Origin: Myroides sp. WP-1
GTDB lineage: Bacteria > Bacteroidota > Bacteroidia > Flavobacteriales > Flavobacteriaceae
Length of the DNA stretch: 64,000 nucleotides
Assembly (NCBI RefSeq): GCF_014145635.1
Contig: NZ_JACHTC010000004.1
Span: 62,001-126,000, forward strand
Reading direction: 5' to 3'
A program made the translations under genes and the position numbers. The notes under the pieces are model-generated. The model worked only from the letters and a program-made list of their open reading frames with translations. It did not search any database and was not told the DNA's origin. Positions 24,553 to 34,329 of this stretch are shown here, in pieces (position 1 is the first letter of the stretch; the number at the start of each line of letters is the position of its first letter).

Positions 24553-25245
24553 ATGAAAATAAATAAACTAACGCTATTGTTCGGGATAGCAATCGTTCTA
24601 ACTGCATGTAATTCAAATGCGAAGTTTGAAATTGAAGGAACTTTAGCACATGCTGTAGAGGGCGAGATGATCTATCTCAATAAGATAGCTGATACCAACC
24701 CTGAAGAATTAATCAAAATGGATTCTGTGGTTGTTAAAAATGAAGGATTTGCATTTACAGGCAAGATAGAAGAACCAACGTTAGGTTACCTGTCTTTTCG
24801 AGAGCAAAAGGGAAGAATTCCCTTGTTTATTGAAAATGGAAAAACACAAGTGAATGTAGATTTTGATAATTTTACTTCTTTTGCATTGCAAGGAACACCA
24901 AATAACGAAGTACTTAGTGAGTTTGAGCGCAATTTAAGCTTGTATAAATACAATTTATTGAGTTACCAAGGCAAGCAACAAAGTGCTTATATGGAGGCCT
25001 TAAAGCAAAAGGACGAAGAAAAAATGAAGCAAATCTTGCACGGATATACCAAACTACAACAAGATCAAAATGGTTTTATAAACAACTATCTAGATCAACA
25101 TCAGACTTCGCTTACTGCTTTGTATTATTTATATTTTACAAGTAAGGATGATTTAACTTCGTTAAAAGTCGTTTTCGACAACCTTTCTGAAACGGATAAA
25201 AAATCGAACCTAGCCAAATTAACTGCGGCAAAACTTGGACAGTAA
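24553..25245 (+). CDS. DUF4369 lipoprotein without a thioredoxin domain
   Basis: 230 residues. The lipoprotein signal ends at Cys19 (IVLTACNSNA). The DUF4369 domain (about 25-120) has KFEIEGTLAHAVEGEMIYL and PLFIENGKTQVNVDFD. A helical segment follows and ends LAKLTAAKLGQ, the place where paralogs such as the protein at 19038-20186 continue into a thioredoxin fold. The stop is followed directly by a terminator, so the thioredoxin domain is truly absent rather than frame-shifted nearby. It may be a binding or decoy partner in the periplasm. Last gene of its run. Confidence 0.8.
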   Translation: MKINKLTLLFGIAIVLTACNSNAKFEIEGTLAHAVEGEMIYLNKIADTNPEELIKMDSVVVKNEGFAFTGKIEEPTLGYLSFREQKGRIPLFIENGKTQVNVDFDNFTSFALQGTPNNEVLSEFERNLSLYKYNLLSYQGKQQSAYMEALKQKDEEKMKQILHGYTKLQQDQNGFINNYLDQHQTSLTALYYLYFTSKDDLTSLKVVFDNLSETDKKSNLAKLTAAKLGQ

Positions 25246-25256
25246 ATCGGATAAAA

Positions 25257-25294
25257 AAAGCCCTAAAAAGAATATTCTTTTTAGGGCTTTTTTT
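25257..25294 (+). terminator. Bidirectional intrinsic terminator
   Basis: AAAGCCCTAAAAAG (25257-25270) pairs perfectly with CTTTTTAGGGCTTT (25277-25290), with a T-run after it and an A-run before it. It separates the DUF4369 gene from the convergent purine permease gene, whose stop is at 25293. Confidence 0.9.
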
Positions 25295-26624
25295 ACTGTG
25301 CATCCAAAACTAATTTAATTAAAAAAAGCAAAGATAAGATATAGAGTGTTGGACTAACGTCTTTGTGTTGTTTAGTTCCGACTTTGAAAAGAGTAAAACT
25401 CAGCATACCAAAGACAATACCTTCTGCAATACTGTAGGTAAAAGGCATGAAAACAATGGTGATAAACGCAGGTAATGCCTCGGAGAAATCGGAGAAATCA
25501 ATATTTACTACTGAACTAATCATGAATAAACCAACAATGATCAGAGCAGGAGCAGTTGCTGCGGCAGGAATGATTAAGAACAAGGGCGCCAAGAAAATAG
25601 ATAGTGCAAACATACAAGCCACGCTAACAGCGGTTAGTCCTGTTCGTCCACCTGAAGCTACTCCTGAAGCACTTTCTACATAAGAAGTTACTGAACTTGT
25701 ACCTAATATCGCCCCAAAAGTTGTACCCAAAGCATCCGTTAGGAGTGCTTTTTTCATTTGAGGAAAGTTGCCATTTGCATCAGCAATTCCCGTTTTTGAA
25801 ACTACACCTATTAATGTTCCAATTGTGTCGAATAAGTTGACAAATAGAAAAGTAAAAACTACAATCACCATATCAATAGAAAAGACGCTATGAGCCGTTT
25901 CAGGTGAAAATAAAAAAGACAAGGCTTTTCCGAAAGTGGGCTCCATAGATGGTGGAGCTGTAATCATACTCGAAGGTAAATGTACATCACCTAGTAAAAA
26001 ACCAAATAATGTTGCTACAACAATACCAATTAAAATAGAGCCATTGATGTTTTTAATCAGTAAGATTCCCGTCACCAAAAGTCCAGCTAAAGCAATCCAT
26101 ACGCTGTGTTGACTAAAATCGCCCAGAGTAACTAATGTATTGGGATTACTAGTGACAATTCCAGCACTTTTAAGTCCAATTAACGTGATAAATAAACCAA
26201 TTCCAACTGGAATAGCTTCTTTTAAAACTTTGGGTATATTGTTGACAATGAGTTCTCTGATGTTAAAAATAGTAAGTACTAGAAAAATTAAACCAGCCAG
26301 AAATACGCCTGTTAGAGCAAATTCCCAACTGTAGCCCATAGTCAAGACTACAGTATATGCAAAAAAGCTATTCAATCCCATTCCTGGTGCTTGGGCAATG
26401 GGTAATTTAGCCATGAATCCCATCAATAGCGTTGCACAAACTGTCGCCAAGGCTGTTGCCATAAAAACAGCTTGTTTATCCATCCCTGCATCAGCGAGAA
26501 TATTTGGATTGACAACTAGGATATAAGACATCGTTAAGAACGTAATCACCCCAGCCATCATTTCTTTTTTAATACTGGTGTTGTGTTTACTTAATTGAAA
26601 GTAATTTTCTAAGAAGGTTTTCAT
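25293..26624 (-). CDS. NCS2/AzgA-type guanine-hypoxanthine permease
   Basis: 443 residues, about 12-14 membrane helices. Family motifs include EMMAGVITFLTMSYILVVNP near the N-terminus, QAPGMGLNSFFAYTVV (about 95), VPVGIGLFITLIGLK-like PVGIGLFITLIGLKSAG and the substrate-site region FVNLFDTIGTLIGV with GTSSVTSYVESASGV. These match the AzgA/PbuG/GhxP group of proton-coupled purine transporters. An exact TAnnTTTG promoter element lies 21 bases upstream of the ATG. Single-gene unit; purine salvage partner genes are not adjacent. Confidence 0.92.
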   Translation of the reverse strand: MKTFLENYFQLSKHNTSIKKEMMAGVITFLTMSYILVVNPNILADAGMDKQAVFMATALATVCATLLMGFMAKLPIAQAPGMGLNSFFAYTVVLTMGYSWEFALTGVFLAGLIFLVLTIFNIRELIVNNIPKVLKEAIPVGIGLFITLIGLKSAGIVTSNPNTLVTLGDFSQHSVWIALAGLLVTGILLIKNINGSILIGIVVATLFGFLLGDVHLPSSMITAPPSMEPTFGKALSFLFSPETAHSVFSIDMVIVVFTFLFVNLFDTIGTLIGVVSKTGIADANGNFPQMKKALLTDALGTTFGAILGTSSVTSYVESASGVASGGRTGLTAVSVACMFALSIFLAPLFLIIPAAATAPALIIVGLFMISSVVNIDFSDFSEALPAFITIVFMPFTYSIAEGIVFGMLSFTLFKVGTKQHKDVSPTLYILSLLFLIKLVLDAQ

Positions 26625-26644
26625 TGTGTTGTTGAATTAGCGGG

Positions 26645-26652
26645 CAAAAGTA
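26645..26652 (-). promoter_or_regulatory. TAnnTTTG promoter element of the purine permease gene
   Basis: TACTTTTG followed by CC on the minus strand, 21 bases upstream of the start codon at 26624. Confidence 0.65.
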
Positions 26653-26704
26653 GCAAGTTTTCACTAAAAAGTCAGATCAAAGATCAAATCCTCAAGAGAG
26701 AAAA

Positions 26705-27673
26705 CTAGATTTTAATTACTAGTCTAGTACCTCGATCTATGGGTTTATTCCATACCGACTCAATGGCTTCTAAGGGATGAACTTCCGTTTGAATGTGTAG
26801 TTTTCCTTGAGCGGCCAACAAAAACATTTCTGGTAAAATTACTTTGTTAAACACGATGAGCTCTTCTTGCGTTAAACTTCCAAATCCAGATCCCATGAGC
26901 TGAATATCCGTACTTCTTAGAATGGCTGAAGTTAATTGAATTTCCTTACCTGCCATATCACCCGCTGTGACTATTTTTACAGTAGAGGCCAAGTGATGAA
27001 TGTCATTGCCCTTAAAAGCATTTAAGATCGCCTGAAAAGGTTTTCCCCATAAGTAGTCGATCACAACATCGATAGGGGTTATTTGATGAATGGATTTAAT
27101 CTGTTCTTGTAGTGCCTCATTATCTTCAGTGAGCGTGATTGTTTGCGTTGCACCAAAGTGCTTTAACTGCTCTAATATCGCCGTATTTCTTCCTGTGACA
27201 ATGATTTCTTTCGCACCGTAATGTTTGGCAATTTGTACCCCAACCTGACCAGTTACTCCTGTTGCCCCATTGAACAGTACGTTTTGTCCTTCCTGTAAAC
27301 GTGCACGTATGATTAAAGGCATGGCTGAACCTAAAATTGCATTAGGTAAAGCTGCGGCAGTCACATCATCGAGGTCTTTGGGAATTGGAGTGTAATTTCC
27401 CGAAATAAGGGCCTTTTCTGCGATCATACCTGTAATACCCTGACCATATACGCGTGTTCCATCTTCCAAATAACCAACACCGTCATTCCCCACTACAGCA
27501 GGCAAGTCTGTATAACTTGCATAGTGTTTACCACTTGTACGGGCTTTGTCTAAGTTTTTTACGGCAGCTGCTGTTACGCGCAATACATGTTCTCCTTCTT
27601 GTTGTATTTTTGGTTCGTCTATTGTTCCATATTGAGGAACTTGACCTAGTTCATATAAAATAGCTCCTTTCAT
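26705..27673 (-). CDS. Zinc-independent alcohol dehydrogenase/quinone oxidoreductase-like protein (MDR superfamily)
   Basis: 322 residues. GroES-like N-terminal domain (about 1-120, with TDLPAVVGNDGVGYLEDG) and an NAD(P)-binding Rossmann domain with the glycine motif NVLFNGATGVTGQVGVQIA (about 149-167). There are no zinc-ligand cysteines, so it resembles the quinone oxidoreductase (QOR) type that reduces quinones or enones with NADPH. The substrate is unknown. It is divergent from uvrA, with only 176 bases between the start codons, and is followed by the permease gene on the same strand after a gap containing that gene's own promoter. Confidence 0.85.
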   Translation of the reverse strand: MKGAILYELGQVPQYGTIDEPKIQQEGEHVLRVTAAAVKNLDKARTSGKHYASYTDLPAVVGNDGVGYLEDGTRVYGQGITGMIAEKALISGNYTPIPKDLDDVTAAALPNAILGSAMPLIIRARLQEGQNVLFNGATGVTGQVGVQIAKHYGAKEIIVTGRNTAILEQLKHFGATQTITLTEDNEALQEQIKSIHQITPIDVVIDYLWGKPFQAILNAFKGNDIHHLASTVKIVTAGDMAGKEIQLTSAILRSTDIQLMGSGFGSLTQEELIVFNKVILPEMFLLAAQGKLHIQTEVHPLEAIESVWNKPIDRGTRLVIKI

Positions 27674-27823
27674 CTTGTTTTCTTTTATGAGATAAAAATA
27701 CGATTTTTAAAAGTAGTACAGGAAGCTTTTAGCGAATTAAAATGAACGTCGGCGAGCTGTTAAATAATGCTTAATCACATCAAAACAATGGAAAAGCAGT
27801 TTACAAAAAACGAGATTAATATG

Positions 27824-27831
27824 TATCTTTG
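27824..27831 (+). promoter_or_regulatory. TAnnTTTG promoter element of uvrA
   Basis: TATCTTTG, 19 bases upstream of the ATG at 27850. A TTTAC at 27800 lies about where a -33 element should be. It shows that the longer open frame beginning at 27829 starts inside the promoter and is not the true start. Confidence 0.7.
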
Positions 27832-27849
27832 TTTTTTTGCACAAAATTT

Positions 27850-30684
27850 ATGTCTAAAGTAGAAGATTTTATTGAAGTTTTAGGAGCTAGGGTTCACAAT
27901 CTAAAAAATATCGATATCCGTATTCCACGCGAGAAGCTCGTCGTGATTACAGGATTGTCGGGTTCTGGTAAATCGTCTTTAGCCTTTGATACGATATACG
28001 CAGAAGGACAACGTCGCTATATTGAAACATTCTCTGCTTATGCCAGACAGTTTTTAGGCGGATTAGAACGCCCAGATGTAGATAAAATTGACGGATTGTC
28101 TCCTGTAATCGCCATCGAACAAAAAACGACCAATCGCAGTCCGCGATCGACTGTGGGAACCATTACTGAAATTTACGATTTCTTGCGCTTGCTCTATGCA
28201 AGAGCGGGAGAAGCTTACAGCTATAATACAGGTGAGAAAATGGTGAGCTATACCGATAGCCAAATCCAAGAACTTATCTTAAAAGATTTTGAAGGAAAAA
28301 AAATAAATATCTTAGCTCCCGTTGTTCGTTCTAGAAAAGGGCATTATCGCGAATTGTTTGAGCAAATTGCCAAACAAGGGTTTTTGAAAGTGCGCTTGGA
28401 TGGTGAAATCAAAGACTTGGAGTATGGAATGAAGGCCGATCGATATAAAACACACGATATTGAAATCGTAATTGATCGCATGGCAATTGACAACAAAGAA
28501 CAAACGATACAACGTTTAGCCGAAAGTATTCAAACAGCAATGTACCACGGCGATGATACTATTGTAATCCTGGAACAAGATTCACAGGAAATGCGTTTTT
28601 TTAGCCGTCATTTAATGTGTCCAACTTCTGGTATTTCGTATGCTAAACCCGAACCAAATAACTTTTCTTTCAACTCCCCAAAAGGAGCGTGTGAAGTGTG
28701 TAATGGATTGGGAACTGTTCATGAAATCAACCAAGTAAAAGTAATTCCCGACGCCTCATTATCTATTAAAAAGGGCGGATTAGCACCTCTTGGACCTGAA
28801 AAAAGTTCTTGGATTTTTAAGCAATTAGAAACCATCGCACAACGCTATAACTTTAAATTGACTGACGCCATTCAAGATATCCCTAAAGAAGCGATGGATG
28901 TTATTTTAAACGGAGGACAAGATAGCTTTACTGTCGAACATAAAGTAGCGGGAATTTCAAAAAACTATAAAATCGATTTTGAAGGAATAAACAACTTTAT
29001 CAAAAATCAATTTGAAGAAAGTGAAACGGCTTCGATTAAGCGCTGGGCTAAGGAGTATATGGATGAAATTGATTGCCCTTCATGCCAAGGAACGCGTTTG
29101 AGAAAAGAAGCCCTTTACTTTAGAATTGCAGATAAAAACATAGGCGAACTTATTCAGATGGATATTGAGCATTTAATAGCTTGGTTTGCTGATTTAAATG
29201 ATAAGCTGTCTGACAAACAAAAGAGTATAGCGGAAGAGATTTTAAAAGAAATCAATACGAGATTGTCGTTTTTAAAAGATGTCGGATTGACCTATCTATC
29301 GCTAAATCGAAGTTCAAGAACACTCTCTGGAGGTGAAGCTCAACGCATCCGATTAGCCACGCAAATTGGCTCTCAATTGGTAGGGGTACTTTATATTTTA
29401 GATGAACCTAGTATCGGATTGCATCAACGCGATAATGAACGATTGATTCAATCGTTAGAATCACTTCGAGATATTGGAAATTCGGTTTTAGTTGTTGAGC
29501 ATGACAAAGACATGATCGAACGCGCAGATTACGTGATTGATATCGGGCCTTATGCAGGAAAACGCGGAGGAAAGATCATCAGTACAGGTACTCCAAAAGA
29601 GTTGTTGAAAGAAGATACATTGACGGCGAAATACCTCAATGGAGAATTAGAAATTGCCGTTCCTAAAGAACGCAGAAAGGGCAACGGTAATAAAATAAAA
29701 CTCGAGGGAGCAACCGGAAATAATCTAAAAAATGTAACCATTGAGATTCCATTAGGAACCATGACATGTGTTACAGGAGTTTCTGGCTCTGGAAAATCAA
29801 CCTTGATCAACGGAACGTTGTATCCAATCTTAAATGCTCATTTTTTTAATGCAGTGGCTAAACCCCAACCGTACAAGAAAATTAGTGGACTGGAACACAT
29901 TGACAAAGTGATTGGAATTGATCAAAGTCCAATTGGCAGAACACCAAGATCCAATCCAGCAACGTATACCGATGTGTTTTCGGATATCCGAAACTTATTT
30001 GCACAAACGACAGAAGCGTCAATTCGAGGGTATAAACCCGGGCGATTTAGTTTTAACGTGAGTGGAGGACGTTGTGATACTTGTGAAGGATCTGGAGTTC
30101 GAACGATTGAAATGGGCTTTTTACCCGATGTTTACGTCGAATGTGAAACTTGTCAAGGAAAGAGATTCAATCGTGAAACACTTGAAATTAGATACAAAGG
30201 AAAGTCGATTTCGGATGTTTTAGACATGACAGTGGCTGATGCAACTGAGTTTTTTGAGAATATCCCTAAAATTTATCGCAAGTTAAAGACGATTAATGAC
30301 GTAGGATTAGGCTATATCACTTTAGGACAACAGAGTACAACCCTGTCAGGAGGAGAAGCTCAACGCATCAAATTAGCAACAGAACTGTCTAAAAAAGATA
30401 CCGGAAATACGTTTTATATCTTAGATGAACCAACGACAGGTTTACATTTTGAAGATATTCGCGTGTTGATGGAAGTAATCAATACCCTAGTAGAAAAAGG
30501 AAATACCGTCCTGATTATTGAGCACAATTTAGATGTGATCAAGTTAGCCGATTATATTATCGATATCGGATATGAAGGAGGAGCGAATGGAGGAGAAGTA
30601 CTCGCTAAGGGTACACCAGAAGAAATTTGTAAAGTTAAGAAGAGTTATACGGCTCATTTTTTGAAAAAAGAGCTTAAAAAATAG
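27850..30684 (+). CDS. uvrA: Excinuclease ABC subunit A
   Basis: 944 residues from the ATG at 27850 ([20 protein letters not shown]). UvrA is the damage-recognition ATPase of nucleotide excision repair and works as a dimer with UvrB. Two ABC ATPase modules are visible: Walker [16 protein letters not shown] near residue 40 and [15 protein letters not shown] near 645, with signatures [14 protein letters not shown] and [14 protein letters not shown]. Zinc-finger cysteine pairs are CPSCQGTRL and CDTCEGSGV with CETCQGKRF; the N-terminal finger region has CEVCNGLG. Length is normal. A LOG-family gene follows after 7 bases, so the two are co-transcribed. Confidence 0.98.
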   Translation: MSKVEDFIEVLGARVHNLKNIDIRIPREKLVVITGLSGSGKSSLAFDTIYAEGQRRYIETFSAYARQFLGGLERPDVDKIDGLSPVIAIEQKTTNRSPRSTVGTITEIYDFLRLLYARAGEAYSYNTGEKMVSYTDSQIQELILKDFEGKKINILAPVVRSRKGHYRELFEQIAKQGFLKVRLDGEIKDLEYGMKADRYKTHDIEIVIDRMAIDNKEQTIQRLAESIQTAMYHGDDTIVILEQDSQEMRFFSRHLMCPTSGISYAKPEPNNFSFNSPKGACEVCNGLGTVHEINQVKVIPDASLSIKKGGLAPLGPEKSSWIFKQLETIAQRYNFKLTDAIQDIPKEAMDVILNGGQDSFTVEHKVAGISKNYKIDFEGINNFIKNQFEESETASIKRWAKEYMDEIDCPSCQGTRLRKEALYFRIADKNIGELIQMDIEHLIAWFADLNDKLSDKQKSIAEEILKEINTRLSFLKDVGLTYLSLNRSSRTLSGGEAQRIRLATQIGSQLVGVLYILDEPSIGLHQRDNERLIQSLESLRDIGNSVLVVEHDKDMIERADYVIDIGPYAGKRGGKIISTGTPKELLKEDTLTAKYLNGELEIAVPKERRKGNGNKIKLEGATGNNLKNVTIEIPLGTMTCVTGVSGSGKSTLINGTLYPILNAHFFNAVAKPQPYKKISGLEHIDKVIGIDQSPIGRTPRSNPATYTDVFSDIRNLFAQTTEASIRGYKPGRFSFNVSGGRCDTCEGSGVRTIEMGFLPDVYVECETCQGKRFNRETLEIRYKGKSISDVLDMTVADATEFFENIPKIYRKLKTINDVGLGYITLGQQSTTLSGGEAQRIKLATELSKKDTGNTFYILDEPTTGLHFEDIRVLMEVINTLVEKGNTVLIIEHNLDVIKLADYIIDIGYEGGANGGEVLAKGTPEEICKVKKSYTAHFLKKELKK

Positions 30685-30691
30685 TTGAATT

Positions 30692-31414
30692 ATGAAAGAA
30701 AATTTAGGAAATGAAGAGGAGAAAATCCAAGAAAAGTTTAAACAAAAATCTTGGACAGAAATAAAAACAAACGATTCATGGGGAATCTTTAAAATCATGT
30801 CTGAGTTTGTTAATGGGTATGAGAAAATGGGTCGTATCGGACCTTGTATTTCTATCTTTGGTTCAGCGCGAACAAAAAAAGAGGATCCTTATTACAAATT
30901 AGCAGAAGAGATTGCATTCAAAGTGAGTAAAGCAGGTTACGGCGTAATTACGGGTGGAGGCCCTGGAATTATGGAAGCAGGTAATAAAGGCGCTCATTTA
31001 GGTAAAGGAGTTTCTGTCGGACTAAATATTGAATTGCCATTTGAGCAGCATTTTAATCCGTATATAGACAACGATAAAAATATTCAATTTGACTATTTCT
31101 TTGTACGCAAAGTAATGTTTGTTAAGTATTCACAAGGGTTTGTTGTTATGCCAGGTGGATTCGGAACACTCGATGAATTGTTTGAAGCGATCACGTTAAT
31201 CCAAACCAAAAAGATAGCTAAGTTTCCGATCATTTTAGTGGGAACTGATTTTTGGGGAGGTATGTTAGATTGGATTAAAAACGTTTTACTGGCGAAGTAT
31301 TCGAATATTTCACCAGAAGATATGAATTTGATTCAGTTGGTAGATACAGCAGATGAAGTAGTGGAACGCATCGATGCGTTTTATAAAAAGTACACGTTAA
31401 AACCCAACTTTTAA
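30692..31414 (+). CDS. LOG-family (TIGR00730) Rossmann-fold protein
   Basis: 240 residues. The core has ISIFGSARTKKEDPYY, GYGVITGGGPGIMEAGNKGA and the signature VVMPGGFGTLDELFEAITL, which define the LOG (lonely guy)/lysine decarboxylase-like family. Known members hydrolyse nucleoside 5'-monophosphates or cytokinin ribotides. The Arg and Glu of the PGGxGTxxE motif region are intact, so a nucleotide phosphoribohydrolase activity is likely. The first 40 residues are a Lys/Glu-rich extension. It starts 7 bases after uvrA; a link to DNA repair, such as clearing modified nucleotides, is conceivable but unproven. Confidence 0.88.
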   Translation: MKENLGNEEEKIQEKFKQKSWTEIKTNDSWGIFKIMSEFVNGYEKMGRIGPCISIFGSARTKKEDPYYKLAEEIAFKVSKAGYGVITGGGPGIMEAGNKGAHLGKGVSVGLNIELPFEQHFNPYIDNDKNIQFDYFFVRKVMFVKYSQGFVVMPGGFGTLDELFEAITLIQTKKIAKFPIILVGTDFWGGMLDWIKNVLLAKYSNISPEDMNLIQLVDTADEVVERIDAFYKKYTLKPNF

Positions 31415-31435
31415 GTTAGACGTAAACGTAGCAAT

Positions 31436-31469
31436 AAAAAAGCCAGTGCAACTTGCACTGGCTTTTTTT
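31436..31469 (+). terminator. Bidirectional intrinsic terminator
   Basis: AAAGCCAGTG (31439-31448) pairs perfectly with CACTGGCTTT (31456-31465), with T-run to 31469 and an A-run on the other side. It ends the uvrA-LOG unit and the convergent rlmD gene. Confidence 0.9.
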
Positions 31470-31480
31470 ATAGGATTGAA

Positions 31481-32893
31481 CTATTTTAATTCCAATTGAA
31501 CCACATTTTCAACGTGGTGCGTTTGAGGAAACATATCCACAGGACGCACTTTAGTTACTTTGTATTTTTCATCTAGTAAAGCTAAATCTCTCGCCTGAGT
31601 AGCTGAATTACAACTTACATACACAATGCGCTTAGGAGCTACTTTTAAAAGCATCTCTACAACATCTTTGTGCATTCCATCACGCGGTGGATCTGTAATA
31701 ATAACATCCGGATGTCCGTGTGTAGCGATGAATTCATCATTGAATACGTTTTTCATATCTCCAACAAAGAAATCACAGTTAGTGATATTGTTGCGTTCCG
31801 CGTTGATTTTTGCATCGGCAATAGCCTCTGGAACTGCTTCAACACCAACTACTTTTTTTGCTTTTTTTGAAACGAATTGCGCAATTGTTCCCGTACCAGT
31901 GTACAAGTCAAAAACTAATTCATTACCTGTTAATTCCGCATAATCACGTGTGATCTTATACAACTCATACGCTTGATCTGAGTTGGTTTGATAGAAAGAC
32001 TTCGCATTGATGCTGAATTGTAATCCTTCCATTTCTTCTAAAATGTAATCACGACCTTGATATAAAACAACATCTTGATCGTATATCGTATCATTGGCCT
32101 TGCCGTTTACAACATACTGTAAAGAAGTTATTTCAGGGAATCTAGATGCCAAGTGATCCAATAATAATTCTCTTTCTTGCTTGTTGTCATAGAAGAATTG
32201 AATCATCACCATGATTTCTCCAATTGAACTTGTGCGAATCATTAAAGTACGCAATAGCCCTTCTTGTTCTCTCGGATTGAAGAACGAAAGATTATTAGCA
32301 TTGGCAAATTGGCGAATTTCATTGCGAATCGCGTTAGAAGGATCCTGTTGTAAATGACATTTTTGAATATCTAAGATCTTATCCCACATTTTTGGAATGT
32401 GAAATCCTAGCGCATTTTCTTTCCCGATTTCATCTCCGCTTGCAATTTCTTCTGGTGTTAACCAGCGCGCGTTAGAAAAGGAAAATTCCATTTTATTTCT
32501 GTAAAATAAAGTCTTCTCAGAACCTAAGATAGGCTCAAATTCAGGTAGCTCTATTTTGCCAATTCGCTTTAAGTTGTTTTGAACCTCTTGATTCTTGTAA
32601 AACAACTGTTGTTCATAGGACATGTTTTGCCATTTACAACCTCCACAAGCTCCGAAATGCTGACAAACAGGTTCAATACGGTTCTTAGAAAAGCTGTGAA
32701 TTTTTATAGCAATTCCCTCGTAATACGCTTTGCGCTTTTTAACGGTTTGGATATCAACGATATCACCAGGAACAACATTGGGAATAAATATAACTTTCCC
32801 ATCAGGAGCCTTAGCTACTGAAACGCCTTTTGCACCTGCATCAAGGACTTCTACGTTTTCGAATACGATTCTTTCTGTTCTCTTTCTTTTCAT
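31481..32893 (-). CDS. rlmD: 23S rRNA (uracil-5-)-methyltransferase RlmD
   Basis: 470 residues of the TrmA/RumA family. An N-terminal TRAM domain (about 8-66) is followed by the 4Fe-4S ligands Cys77, Cys83 and Cys86 in CQHFGACGGCKWQ plus a later Cys in DIQKCHLQQ. The SAM-binding methyltransferase domain has LVFDLYTGTGTIAQF and DVIITDPPRDGMHKDVV. The catalytic nucleophile lies in IVYVSCNSATQARDLALL. It methylates a uridine of 23S rRNA (U1939 in E. coli). The start ATG at 32893 lies only 5 bases after an exact promoter element, which implies a leaderless or nearly leaderless mRNA. Confidence 0.92.
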   Translation of the reverse strand: MKRKRTERIVFENVEVLDAGAKGVSVAKAPDGKVIFIPNVVPGDIVDIQTVKKRKAYYEGIAIKIHSFSKNRIEPVCQHFGACGGCKWQNMSYEQQLFYKNQEVQNNLKRIGKIELPEFEPILGSEKTLFYRNKMEFSFSNARWLTPEEIASGDEIGKENALGFHIPKMWDKILDIQKCHLQQDPSNAIRNEIRQFANANNLSFFNPREQEGLLRTLMIRTSSIGEIMVMIQFFYDNKQERELLLDHLASRFPEITSLQYVVNGKANDTIYDQDVVLYQGRDYILEEMEGLQFSINAKSFYQTNSDQAYELYKITRDYAELTGNELVFDLYTGTGTIAQFVSKKAKKVVGVEAVPEAIADAKINAERNNITNCDFFVGDMKNVFNDEFIATHGHPDVIITDPPRDGMHKDVVEMLLKVAPKRIVYVSCNSATQARDLALLDEKYKVTKVRPVDMFPQTHHVENVVQLELK

Positions 32894-32897
32894 GCCA

Positions 32898-32905
32898 CAA
32901 AAGTA
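32898..32905 (-). promoter_or_regulatory. TAnnTTTG promoter element immediately before rlmD
   Basis: TACTTTTG (minus strand) ends 5 bases before the ATG at 32893, so a transcription start 5-7 bases downstream would coincide with the start codon. Confidence 0.55.
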
Positions 32906-33316
32906 GCTTTAATTTCTTTTCGTGGGATTTTTTTATCTTTTTCTCCTTTGTTATTTAGTTGCTGTTAATTAGTTGATTATTAGATTATTGTGTATTTGTT
33001 TAAAAAGTAAAGACTAATTTATATTAATTCTATTTAATGAAGTTGGATCCACATTACTATAAAGTTGAAGCAATGGGTCATTTGTCCGATGCTGGTTGTG
33101 TTTTTTTGATTAATTTGATACTTGTTACAAGAGAAAAGAATATTTGGTTGAGGACTAAAAATCATTCTTGATTTTAATTGGCTATATAAAGTCAATAGGT
33201 TGTAAAAGAATTTTATTTTTTAACAAAATAATAATAACAAATACCTAAATAAATCGCAATTATGGATTGATTTAGTCTGCGGTATTGTTTAAATTTACTA
33301 AAAAAGAAAAGTAATT
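32906..33316. other. Intergenic stretch between rlmD and pfkA
   Basis: About 410 AT-rich bases. It holds one small plus-strand open frame, 33037-33171 (44 codons, starting MKLDPHYYKVEAMGHLSDAG), with no recognisable domain, no clear start context and no homology I can name; it could be chance or a relic. The pfkA promoter must lie near the right end, where only a one-mismatch element (TAAATTTA, near 33291) was seen. Confidence 0.4.
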
Positions 33317-34303
33317 ATGAGTAACCTTATAAGAAAGATAGGGGTTTTAACTTCTGGTGGAGATGCACCAGGAATGAACGCAGCCATCAGAGCAATTGTC
33401 CGTACTTGTTCTTATCACAATGTGATGTGTGTGGGGGTATTTCGCGGGTTTCAAGGATTGGTAGAAGGAGATTTTGAAGTACTAGGACCTCGTGATGTTA
33501 ATTATATCATTAATAAAGGAGGAACGATCTTAAAAACAGCGCGTAGTAATGCATTTCGCACAGAGGAAGGAAGAAAGACAGCCTATGAAAATTTGAAAAA
33601 TGCACAGATTGATGCGTTGATTGTCATTGGAGGTGATGGTAGTTTTACGGGGGCGATGTTGTTGAGTAAGGAATTTGATATTCCTGTGATGGGTATTCCA
33701 GGAACCATAGACAATGATATAAACGGAACAAGTCACACCATTGGATTTGATACCGCTCTAAATACAGTTGTAGATGCAGTGGATAAGATTAGAGATACTG
33801 CCAGCTCACATAAACGCTTGTTTTTTGTTGAGGTAATGGGACGTGATGCGGGACATATTGCCTTAAACGCAGGAATAGGAGCAGGAGCAGAGGAAATTAT
33901 AATTCCAGAAGAAAATCTTGGATTAGAACGCCTATTAGAATCATTGAAAAAGAGTAAGTTATCCGGAAAATCTTCCAGTATTGTTATTGTAGCAGAGGGA
34001 GAAAAGCTAGGTAAAAATGTATTTGAACTAGGGGAGTATGTAGAAGAGCATTTACCAGAATATGAAGTACGTGTTTCTGTTTTGGGACACATGCAAAGAG
34101 GTGGAGCTCCTTCTTGTTTTGATCGCGTTTTGGCAAGTCGATTGAGCGTAAAAGCCGTTGAAACACTTTTAGAAGGTGGTAAAAACTATATGGTAGGATT
34201 GATTAATGATCAAGTAGCTTTGACTCCTTTAGATCATATCGTAAAAGGACATACAGCAGTCGATGCAGAATTATTGCGTGTATCGGATATTATTACCATT
34301 TAA
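33317..34303 (+). CDS. pfkA: ATP-dependent 6-phosphofructokinase
   Basis: 328 residues. It phosphorylates fructose 6-phosphate to fructose 1,6-bisphosphate, the committed step of glycolysis. Motifs: ATP-binding [16 protein letters not shown] near residue 10, [12 protein letters not shown] near 105, catalytic [24 protein letters not shown] near 130, and [14 protein letters not shown]. The Gly following GGDGS favours ATP rather than pyrophosphate as phosphate donor. First gene of a four-gene run pfkA-gap-BadF-type-mgsA with gaps of 26, 12 and 7 bases. Confidence 0.97.
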   Translation: MSNLIRKIGVLTSGGDAPGMNAAIRAIVRTCSYHNVMCVGVFRGFQGLVEGDFEVLGPRDVNYIINKGGTILKTARSNAFRTEEGRKTAYENLKNAQIDALIVIGGDGSFTGAMLLSKEFDIPVMGIPGTIDNDINGTSHTIGFDTALNTVVDAVDKIRDTASSHKRLFFVEVMGRDAGHIALNAGIGAGAEEIIIPEENLGLERLLESLKKSKLSGKSSSIVIVAEGEKLGKNVFELGEYVEEHLPEYEVRVSVLGHMQRGGAPSCFDRVLASRLSVKAVETLLEGGKNYMVGLINDQVALTPLDHIVKGHTAVDAELLRVSDIITI

Positions 34304-34329
34304 ATGTTGAATTAAATAAAAAAGCAAAT

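Noticed and set aside
33037..33171. A 44-codon small gene before pfkA
   Set aside because: No start context, no hydrophobic or charged pattern typical of small proteins and no relatives I can name; left as a note in the intergenic entry.
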